From Procambarus clarkii (taxonomy: Eukaryota > Arthropoda > Malacostraca > Decapoda > Cambaridae): a stretch of DNA of 64,000 nucleotides. This document shows, piece by piece, positions 10,431 to 21,191 of this stretch; within the stretch, counting starts at the first letter, position 1, and every line of letters starts with the position of its first letter. The position numbers were made by a program, and so were the translations under genes. The notes below the pieces were generated by a model. It searched no databases and had not been told where the DNA came from. It saw only the letters and a program-made list of their open reading frames with translations. The stretch covers positions 13,189,500-13,253,499 of the forward strand of contig NC_091173.1 of NCBI RefSeq assembly GCF_040958095.1, written 5' to 3'.

Positions 10431-11569
10431 AGTGGTATAACACTCAATTAGCAGATTTTGTCTTACAAAAGGCGGTAGTTTTTATGTAACATTTATGTAC
10501 CCAACATCCATCCGGTCGACCATAGTGCAAGGCAGTGTTAAAATGACCATAGGAACTAGGCCTTAATTCAGTTAGATTAAACGTGGAAACATTTATTATA
10601 GGGTAGGTTTGCAGTGTTATAAGTTACAAGCACAATTCGGATATTTAAGATTTTCTGTAATTTTGATCTAATTAATAAATCACACTGGCGTATCATTTAG
10701 GTTCACATATTGGCTTTCCATATTTCTCAATAAGAGGATAATTAAATATATAATGATTGTAAAGTATGCCCCAATGTTGCTGCACAATTAACATTTAGTT
10801 TGATAAGTATCATCTGTGTATCTTTATTTGTAACTTGAACTTTTGATTTGCAATTCGAAGTCATCTAGTCCTCAGGCACAAAATTTTTGCAATATTCAGA
10901 CGGTAAATTAGAGAATCAAAGGGTAGGTAAAGTTGACTGGTAAAAACAATGTTGCTTTTAAGTGCAATAAATTACCAGAGATGAGCAAGCCAGTTAAAAT
11001 TACCACGCCTTAGCAGTAGAAACTAATCCCAGGACTGCTTCATACATCGTTAGAAAAATAGCTTGAACAAACTCAAGTAGCACAAAACTAAGTCACTGAA
11101 TCGTAAAGGTAGGCAAATTGGTACTAGAAATGTTAGTCATACACCAGTAAGTGAAAAATAAAACTGAAAATTGGAACAACTCTTGGAACGCCCTCACTTC
11201 TTCCAAGAACAAGTGAGGATAACTAATGAAATATAAGATATTGAACTAAAATTTAAAGCATCATATAAATCTCATGAGTCAGAGGAAGACCAAAATGCCA
11301 TCATTGAAATTGTGGTCAATTTCGTAAACCCATAAACACACTGAAGTTTGATGACACAAATGAGTTTTTTTCTTTTGCAGGGATATTCTTGCGCGGGCCC
11401 TAAGCCTCTGGCTGGCCCACTAACAAATGAGTTGTTCATGAACGTGTCACGAGCCTCGACCTGCATCTGGGAGGTAACCCTCGCTGGATTTTGAAGTACC
11501 CGCACGCAGCAGTCGCATGCGCTCATCTCATGCTAAGATTCCTCGAACACTATATGCATAACAAATTGC
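10431..11569. other. Unassigned DNA, possibly upstream part of a decayed LINE
   Basis: No clear feature. The right part (about 11170-11560) lies directly upstream of the LINE reverse transcriptase relic and may be its decayed linker region, but stops in all frames make alignment by eye unreliable. Confidence 0.4.
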
Positions 11570-12583
11570 AGAAATCCTCTTATCAAAGACCATGAATATC
11601 CTCTGGAGCAGGCGCCTAGACAGCGGTGACATCCCTGATACTTTAAAAACTGTTGAAATAGCGTCATTCCAAAAAGAGGCAGTAAGCAAATAAATGAATC
11701 TATAAACCGATAACAACATCATCACATATTCAAATCTTTGAAAGAGTGCTAAAAATAAGATTATAAAATATATGTAATTACAATGTGTACATAATCCTGA
11801 ACCTTTTGGGTTTACAGCAAGATGCTCCAACCTCTCACAGTTGCTCGACCAGTATGATGGTCCATGCACTGGAAGACAAGCAAAATGCTAATATAATATT
11901 CACAGACTTCGTTAAATATTTAGACACAATATATTTTCATTGTGTAATAGCACACAAAAAGCGCACGAAGGAATAACTGGCAATGTTGAAAGATGGATTT
12001 GTAACATCCTGACAAACCGAACCAAGTCTGGTTCCTCTTCCGCCGTAAAAAGAAACTACTCAAATATTCGTCATAATTCTTATATCAGACAAAGACAAAG
12101 TCACTTGCTAGAGAGCAAAAGAATTCGTGGTATAATAGCAATTAAAGGACACAGCAAATCTCTAGATTGATATAAATCAAGTTTTTCTGTAAACAACAGT
12201 AAGCATTTTTAATGTAAGTAAGTTCTAACTCCTGGGCTATGGTAAAAATGTTGAAAATGCAACTCTGATCAATTTGCAAATTGCACTCAGGCTACACTAT
12301 CATCTCAAGATAACCCTCAAGATAACTCAGGCTACACCGTTGAGCGAAAGAACAATGCAAAAGACCTGGCAGTGATCATGTCAGAAGCCATTACATTGAA
12401 TAAAGAGCACGATAAATTAACTTCCTCAAGTACAAGTAAATAATCAGCTGGATAACAGAAATACTTGAACAAGATATATAAAATAATGAATGCAATTTTT
12501 TTTATCGAATTCAGTCAATATGACACCAACAATAAGGTGTTGATGTTCTTAAAATATCTCATATTGTACTTCTTGGAACCAGG

Positions 12584-12585
<2 letters not shown>
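11570..12585 (+). pseudogene. Decayed LINE reverse transcriptase (CR1/Jockey-like), plus strand
   Basis: Stitched across frames, the plus strand follows the order of a non-LTR reverse transcriptase. LWSRRLDSGDIPDTLKTVEI (about 11590-11655) is the RT entry. SHIQIFERVLKIRL (about 11730) is followed by a fingers motif resembling NPEPFGFTA (about 11800). ALEDKQNANIIFTDFVKYLD (about 11870-11930) is motif A with both aspartates. AHKKRTK, GITGNVERWICNILTNRTKS (about 11970-12030) and KDLAVIMSEA (about 12365) come next, ending at YLILYFLEPGD (about 12555). Many stops and frame changes are present, and the catalytic FADD cannot be found, so it is dead. It ends in (TA)n, where the remainder of the C-terminal part is lost. 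Confidence 0.8.

Positions 12586-12658
<73 letters not shown>
12586..12658. repeat. (TA)n tract at LINE relic boundary
   Basis: Pure TA of about 72 bp placed exactly where the LINE relic loses homology (after the WNPGD-like codons). Either it expanded from within the relic or a TA-tailed element landed there. Confidence 0.96.
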
Positions 12659-12662
<4 letters not shown>

Positions 12663-12920
12663 ATCTACACCTGGAAAATACTGGAGGAACTGCTTCGAAA
12701 TATGCACACAAAAATATTTTAAGAGACAAGGAAGTATGGTAGATTGAACTAAATTCTATAACCATTTAGTGCCCAAGGCTTTTCAACTCCATTTAAATAT
12801 AAAAGGGCATTATTAATAGCCCCATAACTGTAAACAATTTAGGTCTGGATAAGCACCTCCAAGGGATCCATATTCAACAAGCATTCACGCATCTATTTAC
12901 GAATATGTACATCTTCTCTC

Positions 12921-13054
12921 TGGTGGCTTTGTTTACATTTATTAAACAGTTTACGAGTGTCGAAACTTCCCAATCACATGTTGTTATTGTTATAAAACAG
13001 CCTCTAGTGCTTTGGAGCTCATGAACTGTTTAATAAATGTAAACAAAGCCGCCA
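12921..13054. repeat. Inverted repeat, 31-bp arms, 72-bp spacer
   Basis: The left arm 12921-12951 starts TGGTGGCTTTGTTTACATTT and the right arm 13024-13054 is its reverse complement with one mismatch. The spacer 12952-13023 itself has partly complementary ends (ACGAGTGTCGAAAC against GCTTTGGAGCTCAT). It is a small stem-loop element, perhaps MITE-like, but I see no clear target-site duplication. Confidence 0.75.
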
Positions 13055-14190
13055 AAGTTCAGAAAATATTTACAGGCTCGTAAGTACTTGGGTAACTGCT
13101 TGATGAGTCCGGCCCCTGATCAACAGGGCTGTGGTTCCTGCTTCGGACTGCGAACAGCGATGAACAGCAGTTTGGTTAAGACCGTTAAGAAGGAGGTGGG
13201 GTAAGAGACCTTGATACCTAGAACCATCTCTAGATAAACGCGAGTGCTCTTCAGTATATAATCTCCACATTCGTCTCAGTTTTATTCTGATAACGTAATT
13301 AATCAGTGAGGTTTAATTTGAAACACAAATAGTGAAATCATAGCTAATAATTAATTCATTATACATGAATTTCGCAATGTTGTGAACTAGAATGGATTAT
13401 AGTATGTCGAAGTATATAATTTTATATATTTTTGTATAAAGGTCAACAGTTATAAAATGTGTATATTTTGATATTTTGTAATTAATGTTATGCCACAAAA
13501 GCAAACACTCTCTAAGAAAAGTGACGCTTGATGTCTCACCTTCTTGGCTGCTGTACACAAGCTAAGGTATTTTAATAACCAACTCGGCCAGCATGTCGTT
13601 TCAAATAATGTAACTTTGCCGTATCCGCTTAAAGTGTGGTATTATCCATAATTTGCGCTGAAATTATTTGACCTTCGTTTGTCTCAGACACTGAATTATC
13701 TGTACTTTGGATCAGACATTCTTGTTCTGCGCAAGAAGAAAGCACTGAATTATGTACGATTGACAGCAGGTTATTTGAGCAGAATATAGAAATTATCAAC
13801 AGTTGCAAGCAAAATGTCTCCTCGTGTAATGTTTACTTTGAAGCAGTTCTATCACTGCTTCTCTTAGCTTTTATTAATATACATTTTTTTTTTACTCTGC
13901 AATGCGAAATGTTGCATAAGGAGTGCAGTTCAATATTAACATTGCTTAATAATTTCCTTGCATAAAATGCAAACATGTGATGATGCGAGAGGCTCCTATT
14001 TTGGGAGAGTAAATCTGCAATTTTTTTTTTTTGTCTATTATCTGAGCGAGGAGACAGCGCCAGCCGTAATAACCTGTCATCCTGGAATAATTTTGGTCCT
14101 GTGACTTTATTGGTATGTGATGGTCAACTCTGAATTTAATAGTCTGAGAGAACCAAAGCAGAGAACACAAAATTGTCAGTATATTAACAC
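13055..14190. other. Unassigned DNA with a SINE-like segment near 13.1 kb
   Basis: At 13075-13150 the string CCGGCCCCTGATCAACAGGG and the following GGACTGCGAAC resemble parts of decapod interspersed repeats I remember, without enough detail to name one. The rest is AT-rich with nothing recognised. Confidence 0.35.
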
Positions 14191-14208
14191 GCGCGCGCGC
14201 GCGCACAC

Positions 14209-14299
<91 letters not shown>
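14191..14299. repeat. (GC)n-(CA)n compound microsatellite, left flank of LINE tail
   Basis: Seven GC dinucleotides (14191-14204), a short transition, then pure CA to 14299. The 5' truncation point of the LINE tail at 14300 is immediately adjacent. Alternating purine-pyrimidine sequence of this kind can adopt Z-DNA. Confidence 0.95.
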
Positions 14300-14301
<2 letters not shown>

Positions 14302-14452
14302 GATGTGGTGGAGGCTGACTCCATACACAGTTTTAAATGTAGATATGATAGAGCCCAGTAGGCTCAGGAATCTGTACACCAGTTGATTGACAGTTGAGAG
14401 GCGGGACCAAAGAGCCAAAGCTCAAACCCCGCAAGCACAAATAGGTGAGTAT
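14300..14452 (+). mobile_element. 5'-truncated LINE copy (subfamily B 3' end), plus strand
   Basis: Only the last 153 bp of the LINE remain, from AGTGATGTGGTGGAGGCTGA through TGATAGAGCCCAGTAGGCTC to the 3' stem-loop (GTTGAG...CTCAAAC) and the tail AATAGGTGAGTATACACAC. It is flanked by CA tracts on both sides, the right one beginning at the element tail and the left one ending at the truncation point. Confidence 0.9.
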
Positions 14453-14917
<465 letters not shown>

Positions 14918-15622
14918 TTTTAGAGTGTTCTTGCCGGGGGCTGTTGTTGCCATGGTAGGATGATTAGTGTTCTTGCCGGGGCCTGTTGTTGCCATGGTAG
15001 GATGATTAGCGTTCTTGCCGGGGGCTGTTGTTGCCATGGTAGGATGATTAGTGTTCTTGCCGGGGCCTGTTGTTGCCATGGTAGGATGATTAGTGTTCTT
15101 GCCGGGGCCTGTTGTTGCCATGGTAGGATGATTAGCGTTCTTGCCGGGGGCTGTTGTTGCCATGGTAGGATGATTAGTGTTCTTGCCGGGGCCTGTTGTT
15201 GCCATGGTAGGATGATTAGCGTTCTTGCCGGGGGCTGTTGTTGCCATGGTAGGATGATTAGTGTTCTTGCCGGGGCCTGTTGTTGCCATGGTAGGATGAT
15301 TAGTGTTCTTGCCGGGGGCTGTTGTTGCCATGGTAGGATGATTAGTGTTCTTGCCGGGGGCTGTTATTGCCATGGTAGGATGATTAGTGTTCTTGCCGGG
15401 GCCTGTTGTTGCCATGGTAGGATGATTAGCGTTCTTGCCGGGGGCTGTTGTTGCCATGGTAGGATGATTAGTGTTCTTGCCGGGGGCTGTTGTTGCCATG
15501 GTAGGATGATTAGTGTTCTTGCCGGGGGCTGTTGTTGCCATGGTAGGATGATTAGTGTTCTTGCCGGGGGCTGTTGTTGCCATGGTAGGATGATTAGTGT
15601 TCTTGCTGGGGGCTGTTGTTGC
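14918..15622. repeat. 42-bp minisatellite, about 16.7 copies
   Basis: The unit is GTGTTCTTGCCGGGGGCTGT followed by TGTTGCCATGGTAGGATGAT and TA. Two variable sites recur: GTG/GCG at the unit start and GGGGGC/GGGGCC. Since 42 is a multiple of three the array is open on both strands, about 237 codons plus (repeat MISVLAGGCCCHGR) and 242 codons minus (repeat ATTAPGKNTNHPTM). The translation is uniformly periodic with no non-repetitive domain, so I do not call a gene. Confidence 0.96.
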
Positions 15623-18600
15623 CTTAAAGATATTCAAATTAATTTAAAAAGCGGTCACTACTTATTGTATTGACAGTATTATACCTGTAAATTTAGTGGT
15701 AATCAGAAAGTGCAAATATATAATTTGAAGACCTTTGAATACTGTTGTATATTTCACCAAGTTAAGGTACTTATGTACAGTTATAAGCTGTCAAATATAC
15801 AGGCAATAAGCACAATGACGCGACTGAAAATTAGACACCCAACCTCCCCCCCCCCACACACCTGATAATAAAGGCAGTGGCGTTGCTTGATAACGGTCCA
15901 AGACGGACCATAGGACTGATGCAAGGATCCATCAGTATAAATAATCTGGGAAAGGGAGCGCTCTCTGACTAAAGCATCAATTTGGCTTAAGGACCAACAC
16001 GTCGTCACTTCAATTATTTTAATATGTGTGGGTTGGGTGTCTTACTATCAGAGATATTTACTTACAACAGCTGGAGCCTACGCGCGCTTGCTCGCTCGTG
16101 CGAATTTTAATACAATTAATCCTTAAGGAGATTTATTACGATTTGTTTTGGTAACATTCATATGTATATATGTATAGTATAACTAAACTTCCCAATAACT
16201 TAAAATACTGAAATACAGCATTGAAACATAAATTAGTGGGAGTTGAACTCTGTTCTGAGAATGTCCCAGACTAAGTCATAGCCGACAAGAGAAACGAATC
16301 CTTTTGAATTAAAATTAAATTTATTGTTTCTTGGTATTGTCAAGGTAATGCCAGGACATACCTACTGAGATCATTTGGTCATACTTTATTGCCGGAATGC
16401 TTACGGAAGTTTGGTGGAAAGTGGAGTTTCCGAACTCTTCATAATCACTCCACGATCAGTTTGGAAATGTGGTATTCTCCGATTCTGATTCGTTTGACCA
16501 AGTAGTGGGACAGTATGTGTGTGTCTGTGTGTAAGAGCATGAAAAGAGCATGAAAAGAGCATGAAAAAGAGTATGAAGGAGAAAGTTTGTATAAATCCAT
16601 GAAGTAATTCCAGCATGGAGTGTATCGGGAATATTGTACTATCCGAGAGCATCGAGAGACTGAAAAGACAAAAGGAATTATGACGGTAATATTAAAGCGT
16701 GCTGGAGTGAGGTGTTCAGCCTGCTCCTGATGAATGCTCCTAGAATAACAGGGAGAGTGGGATCAGGGCAAGTTGATATTCTGATGGCTGGATGTGAAAC
16801 TGAAAGGAGTTCCCACGAATCACTAGCCATGGCAATCACTTTGCCAGCGAGATGTAGGTGGCACATCCAGACCGAGGAATGATAGTTCAAGCAATGTTAT
16901 TTTCTCCGTTGTCTCCTGTAATGATTTTGGAACCTGAATGCAGATCAACTAGAAGGTCTTATTATCGAGAGAATGTGGTAGAGGTAGCCAATAACTAACC
17001 TGAGGTAGGAAACCACTTAAGACTGCACAAATATACCAGACACTCCTTTTCCCAATGCACCTTTTAAGTAGTACTAAAGAAAACAATGAGTGGATGGTAA
17101 AGATTTTGGATTGTGTAGAATGGGGTTAAGTGGAATGGAGTTCTTAATGTTGGTTGGGAATGGGAGAGCGAGTGTCTACTGGAGGGTAGATATGACACCT
17201 AAAGTGGAATAGGACAGAGAGGATCTTATGGAATACTGAAAGGGATAGTGTGGAATGAAGTGAGGGGTGAACTAAGAAGGAAACCGCAAGTAAAGTGGTT
17301 TCCCTACGTTAGTACCACTTGGATGTTTAATATTTTCGTTGCTCATATTTCACTGAGTTAAGTAAGAACTAAAGTTCCAGCAGTATTAATCCAGCTCGTG
17401 TGAGAAGCAAATTCATTTCTTTATCTTGGGGTGTACTGTTTCCCAACAGTTATACTTAAGGAACGTTGAAGATTACCTCAGTTATATTTTGTTAATGATG
17501 CATTTGCAGAATAACCATTCACGTTTGTTCTCGTCAGCTTAATAAATAGATGTAAATAATTCAACTTAGTACGTTTTACTATACTAACGTGTCATGCACG
17601 ATATATATTATACAATTAATGCATCAGATTCTAAATATATTTATTCAGTTTTTGTGCTGCGGTGAGCGAGCACTCCAGGCAGCTGTTGTAGTGAGTGAAT
17701 GAAAGAGGTGTCAGTATGAGTATTAATAACTGTGAGTGAGAAGGGGCATCAGTGTTAGTGCAGCTGTGAGTGACAGTTGTCAGTATGATTGCAAAAGTTG
17801 TGTTTATTTTTTATTTATTTATTTTTCTTATTATTTTCTACCACAGACGTGGCCACACATTTACAATGCTAATCAGCATTCATACAGTTTCTTGTGTCCT
17901 CCATGGGCAGAGAGAGAGAGATCTGTTAAACATATAGTTCAGGGATTTATTGAACAATCAAACACAGAAGGTGACTGGTAGTTCTGTTTTCTGTGGATAA
18001 TGATTGCTGTGATTGTAGTGTTTTTAAAATGCTAATCTTACATACATAAATACATAGATACACAGATTTACGTCTGCCTTACTTAAAGTGTTCGATGTGT
18101 CTTTTACATAGTGTCTTTTACATAGTGACTTTTACATAGTCTTTTAAATGTGCATTTAATGCCATTATGTAAAATCCAGCAGTGAGGAAAGAAGTGTCAG
18201 TGTGAGTGAGTCTTGATGGTGTGAATGCAGCTGTGAAGGAGACAGGCGTCAATTTGAGTGTCATTATGAATGCAGCTGCGTAGGAGAAGTGTTAATGTGA
18301 GTGCAGGTGTGAGATAGACGTCAGTATGAGTGTTTACTCTCGTGCAAGGAAAGACATATTTGGTGCGGAAGTTGCACTTGCACATGCGGTTGGTTGGAAC
18401 GGAGTAATGTGTTTTTGGGGATAAAATAATTATAATATTTCACTGTCAAACTGAATCACTTGATTCAAGCGAGTTGGATACATTGCAATAGGCAAAAAAT
18501 TATTTTGGTTAGTGGTTGACTCGGTCTTGTTACAATATTACTGGGTTTATCGTGTTATATTAGTAATTGTTGCCGCATAAATATTGGAATTTAATCTTTA

Positions 18601-18634
18601 GAAAAGGAAGAATTTCGTTGAGAAGTGTATATAT
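15623..18634. other. Unassigned DNA with two small tandem patches
   Basis: Small local duplications only: GAGCATGAAAA repeated about four times at 16537-16580, and TGTCTTTTACATAG repeated about three times at 18090-18145. Around 17700-18330 the motif GTCAGTRTGAGTG recurs loosely (a decayed tandem repeat). No coding feature found. Confidence 0.5.
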
Positions 18635-19045
18635 GCTCACCTAGTTGTATTTGCGGGAGCAAATACCCAGTAACTTTGGGTATGGTAACTTTGGGTTGGG
18701 ACCCAAGAGCTACGGCTCTTGGGTCCCTCCTCCGACCTCTTATTCGACTGTTGTATACGATATATGCGTATACAGAGCCAAGTGGATTCTGTCATATTTA
18801 CATTTAAAACTGGGGAGTTTGCCCCCCAACAATTCACTTCTTAGCGCAATTCATTCGTTCAGTGTTCTGACGCTGAACCATTTTTTCTAATATCTCTGGG
18901 TCATTTGGGACTTTGTGTCCATCTGTCACGTTGTTCGAGTACTGCCCATGCTTGTGAGTACGTCCGTATTTACTATTTGTGCCCTGCAGGATCGTCCTGT
19001 TTGCTGCTGAATCCCGCCTTTCTAACCGCCGGTTGTCTAATGAAC
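18635..19045 (-). mobile_element. LINE 3' end remnants (diverged), minus strand
   Basis: The plus strand begins GCTCACCTAGTTGTATTTGC, the reverse of the LINE tail, followed by a 3' stem-loop, a CTGTCATATTTACATTTAAA block and CATTCGTTCAGTGTTCTGAC. The last two are the reverse of the LINE 3' untranslated and C-terminal region. From about 18945 a second tail type (TATTTACTATTTGTGCC...CCGCCTTTCTAACC) matches the subfamily A end seen at 57590. Two subfamilies are therefore nested or fused here. Confidence 0.7.
18698..18727. repeat. Perfect 13-bp hairpin with TACG tetraloop
   Basis: GGGACCCAAGAGC (18698-18710), TACG, then GCTCTTGGGTCCC (18715-18727), with every base of the stem paired. In RNA from the plus strand the loop is C(UACG)G, a member of the unusually stable UNCG tetraloop class. 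It lies in the LINE 3' stem-loop region, where other copies have only a weak stem. Confidence 0.85.
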
Positions 19046-19084
19046 TGACTCCCAACCTATTTTTCTCTGATTATATCTGCTATA

Positions 19085-19320
19085 TATTTAGCTCTCTTTC
19101 ACACATTCCCAGGGTGCAGCTGTTTTACTCCGATGTACCTATTTACTGCTAAGGGAACAGACGCATCAGGTGAAGGAGCCATTTGTTTCTGTCTCGATCG
19201 TGTGTTTGTGTATTTACTATTTGTATTTACCATTTGTGTCTGCAGAATCGAGCTATTAGCTCTTGGACACCGCCTTTCTAACCAATCATTTTTCCTCTAT
19301 TATGTCTACTACATATATTT
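19085..19320 (-). mobile_element. Mixed SINE and LINE tail remnants, minus strand
   Basis: TTCCCAGGGTGCAGCTG...TACCTATTTACTGCTAAGGG and TTTGTTTCTGTCTCGATCG (19105-19200) parallel the reverse of the SINE body at 50400-50470. From 19210 the strings TATTTACCATTTGTGTCTGC and CCGCCTTTCTAACC repeat the subfamily A LINE tail. Boundaries are approximate because the pieces are diverged. Confidence 0.55.
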
Positions 19321-19324
19321 CTAA

Positions 19325-19512
19325 CGCAGGCACATACCATCCACAGGATGTGTGCAGTAGCAGCTGTCTAATTCCCAGGTACCTATTTGCTGCTAGGTGA
19401 ACATATGCATCAGGGTGAAAGAAACTCTGCCAATTTGTTTCTGCCTCGGCCGGAAATCGAACCCGGGCCCTTAAAACTACTACACCCGAGCGCCATCGAC
19501 TCAGTCGTGAGG
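19325..19512 (-). mobile_element. SINE with tRNA-like head, minus strand
   Basis: On the minus strand it starts near AGGGCCTCACGACTGAGTCG, has a B-box GGTTCGATTTCC, then GGCCGAGGCAGAAACAAATT and the body ...TAGCAGCAAATAGGTACCTG. It is the same family as the copies at 49240 (plus) and 50294 (minus). The anticodon arm is altered and the 3' part with CCGCGGGGACAC is missing, so it is a truncated, older copy. Confidence 0.75.
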
Positions 19513-19519
19513 CCCTATA

Positions 19520-19800
19520 ATGTGTGTGTGTGTACTCACCTAGTTGTGCTTGCGGGGGTTGAGCTGTGGCTCTTTGGTCCCGCCTCTCAACTGTCAATCA
19601 ACTGGTGTACAGATTCCTGAGCCTACTGGGCTCTATCATATCTACATTTGAAACTGGGTATGGAGTCAGCCTCCACCACATCACTGCCTAGTGCATTCCA
19701 TCTGTTAACTGCTCTGACACTGAAAAAGTTCTTTCTAACGTCCCTGTGACTCATTTGGGTACTCAATTTCCACTTTTGTCCCCTTGTATGAAATATTTTA
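19520..19800 (-). mobile_element. 5'-truncated LINE copy (subfamily B), minus strand
   Basis: From the right, the element reads through a GTGTCAGAGCAGTTAACAGA-type stretch, TGATGTGGTGGAGGCTGACT and TGATAGAGCCCAGTAGGCTC. It continues to the 3' stem (GTTGAG...CTCAACCC) and CAAGCACAACTAGGTGAGTA, then a short (CA)6 at 19520-19532. About 280 bp are retained, all 3' untranslated or decayed C-terminal sequence. The SINE at 19325 abuts its tail. Confidence 0.88.
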
Positions 19801-21109
19801 TACTTTCTCTAATGGTAATACCAAGTAGTAGGAAAGAGCGAAGTTAAATGAAAAATAAAAAATAACAGCAATTACACCAAGAAGCGGGAGAAAAAAACTT
19901 CACAAACTTGTCCTGTGATATAATTCGCAGGCGCCGTGACGTAACCACTGAGGAGTGACACCAAACTGTGGAATTATCAATAATTGTTGATCTTGTCACA
20001 TAATTCGTATCCCCGTCGCATAATCACCGTCCGTCCCCGGGGAAAAGATAATGATGCCGTCTGTTGTAGGACGTTTTCCGTCCCTTAATGGTGGGATTCA
20101 GAACGCTGCCAGACTCATCCCTCCTCCTCCTTACCTGTCTGTGATTCTTACCTGATTAACTTCCTGTCTCTCTACATACCTATTTATCTACTCCTCTACT
20201 CCTCTACTAATTATGTTTGCCTGTCTTATACCTATTAGTTTTCTTTCTAGTCTGCTTTAGTAAATTGTTTTACCTGTCCTCCTTTGTTAACTAATTAAAT
20301 AATGCTTCATATTTATACATTTTTAACAGTATTGAACTACATCCTGAATAATCTCCATACCTGTATCTCCCTCTCTGCTTACCTGGCTAACCAACACCCT
20401 AACCTTGTCATCCTCGTCTTAAATATCTTTATTCCTGTAGACTTGTGGGGTTCGGTAGTACCAACAAGTTGTCATCTTCCTCTTACTCTACCACAGTATG
20501 TCCACAACAGACCCCCAGACTGAGTGTCCCCCTCCGCTCCACATTATCGAAGGCGGTCCATCAAACGATAAAGAACGGCCCGAGAGTCTCTTAAGATGTT
20601 CGGACAATATTAGGCATTAATTTCGTTAATCAAAAGACTTGAACTCCCGAGACCCCGGGTTCGTGGCGCCGGCCCCTCTCACTAATACCAGAGGCAGGTC
20701 GGGTACCAATTGCCATGTAAAGTATGCAATTAATACCGACATAGCGGCACACTTGTAATCAGCCTCGATAATTTCTTCCTACAATTGCCACCCTCCTGTG
20801 CACAGCCACGGGAGAGGAGGTGTTCACTCAACTTGCAGGCGAATCCTGCTAGAAAAACAGCACTGATGGATTCTCGTATACAAAAAAATAAAGGGTGATG
20901 GATCTTACTCTAAGAACAATGCCGATGCGACCTTGACTGTCGAAAATAGAGGTACATGTATTAGATACTTTGTTTTAAACGTAGATTTTAGCGGACAGGT
21001 TGTTGTTGTAACATGCAACTTCCCATACATCAGAGGTGTGTGTGTTTCAATTAGCAGGACTTTATTAACATTTTATTTCAGTTTAGTGTTTTCTAGTTAA
21101 AAAAGACAA

Positions 21110-21112
<3 letters not shown>
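19801..21112. other. Unassigned DNA
   Basis: No repeat family or coding region recognised. Short frames only (73 codons at most). Confidence 0.5.

Positions 21113-21188
<76 letters not shown>
21113..21188. repeat. (TA)n microsatellite
   Basis: Pure TA, 76 bp. The right flank TAAGGGTGCATCACATTTCC weakly resembles the right flank of the TA tract at 28209 (TAAGGGGGTACCACCTCT), so it may mark another copy of a TA-linked element. Confidence 0.96.

Positions 21189-21191
<3 letters not shown>

Noticed and set aside
13946-14296. Cys/Val repeat proteins from CA/GT tracts, and Ile/Tyr repeats from TA tracts
   Set aside because: Dinucleotide microsatellites read as (CV)n, (TH)n or (IY)n. No coding meaning.
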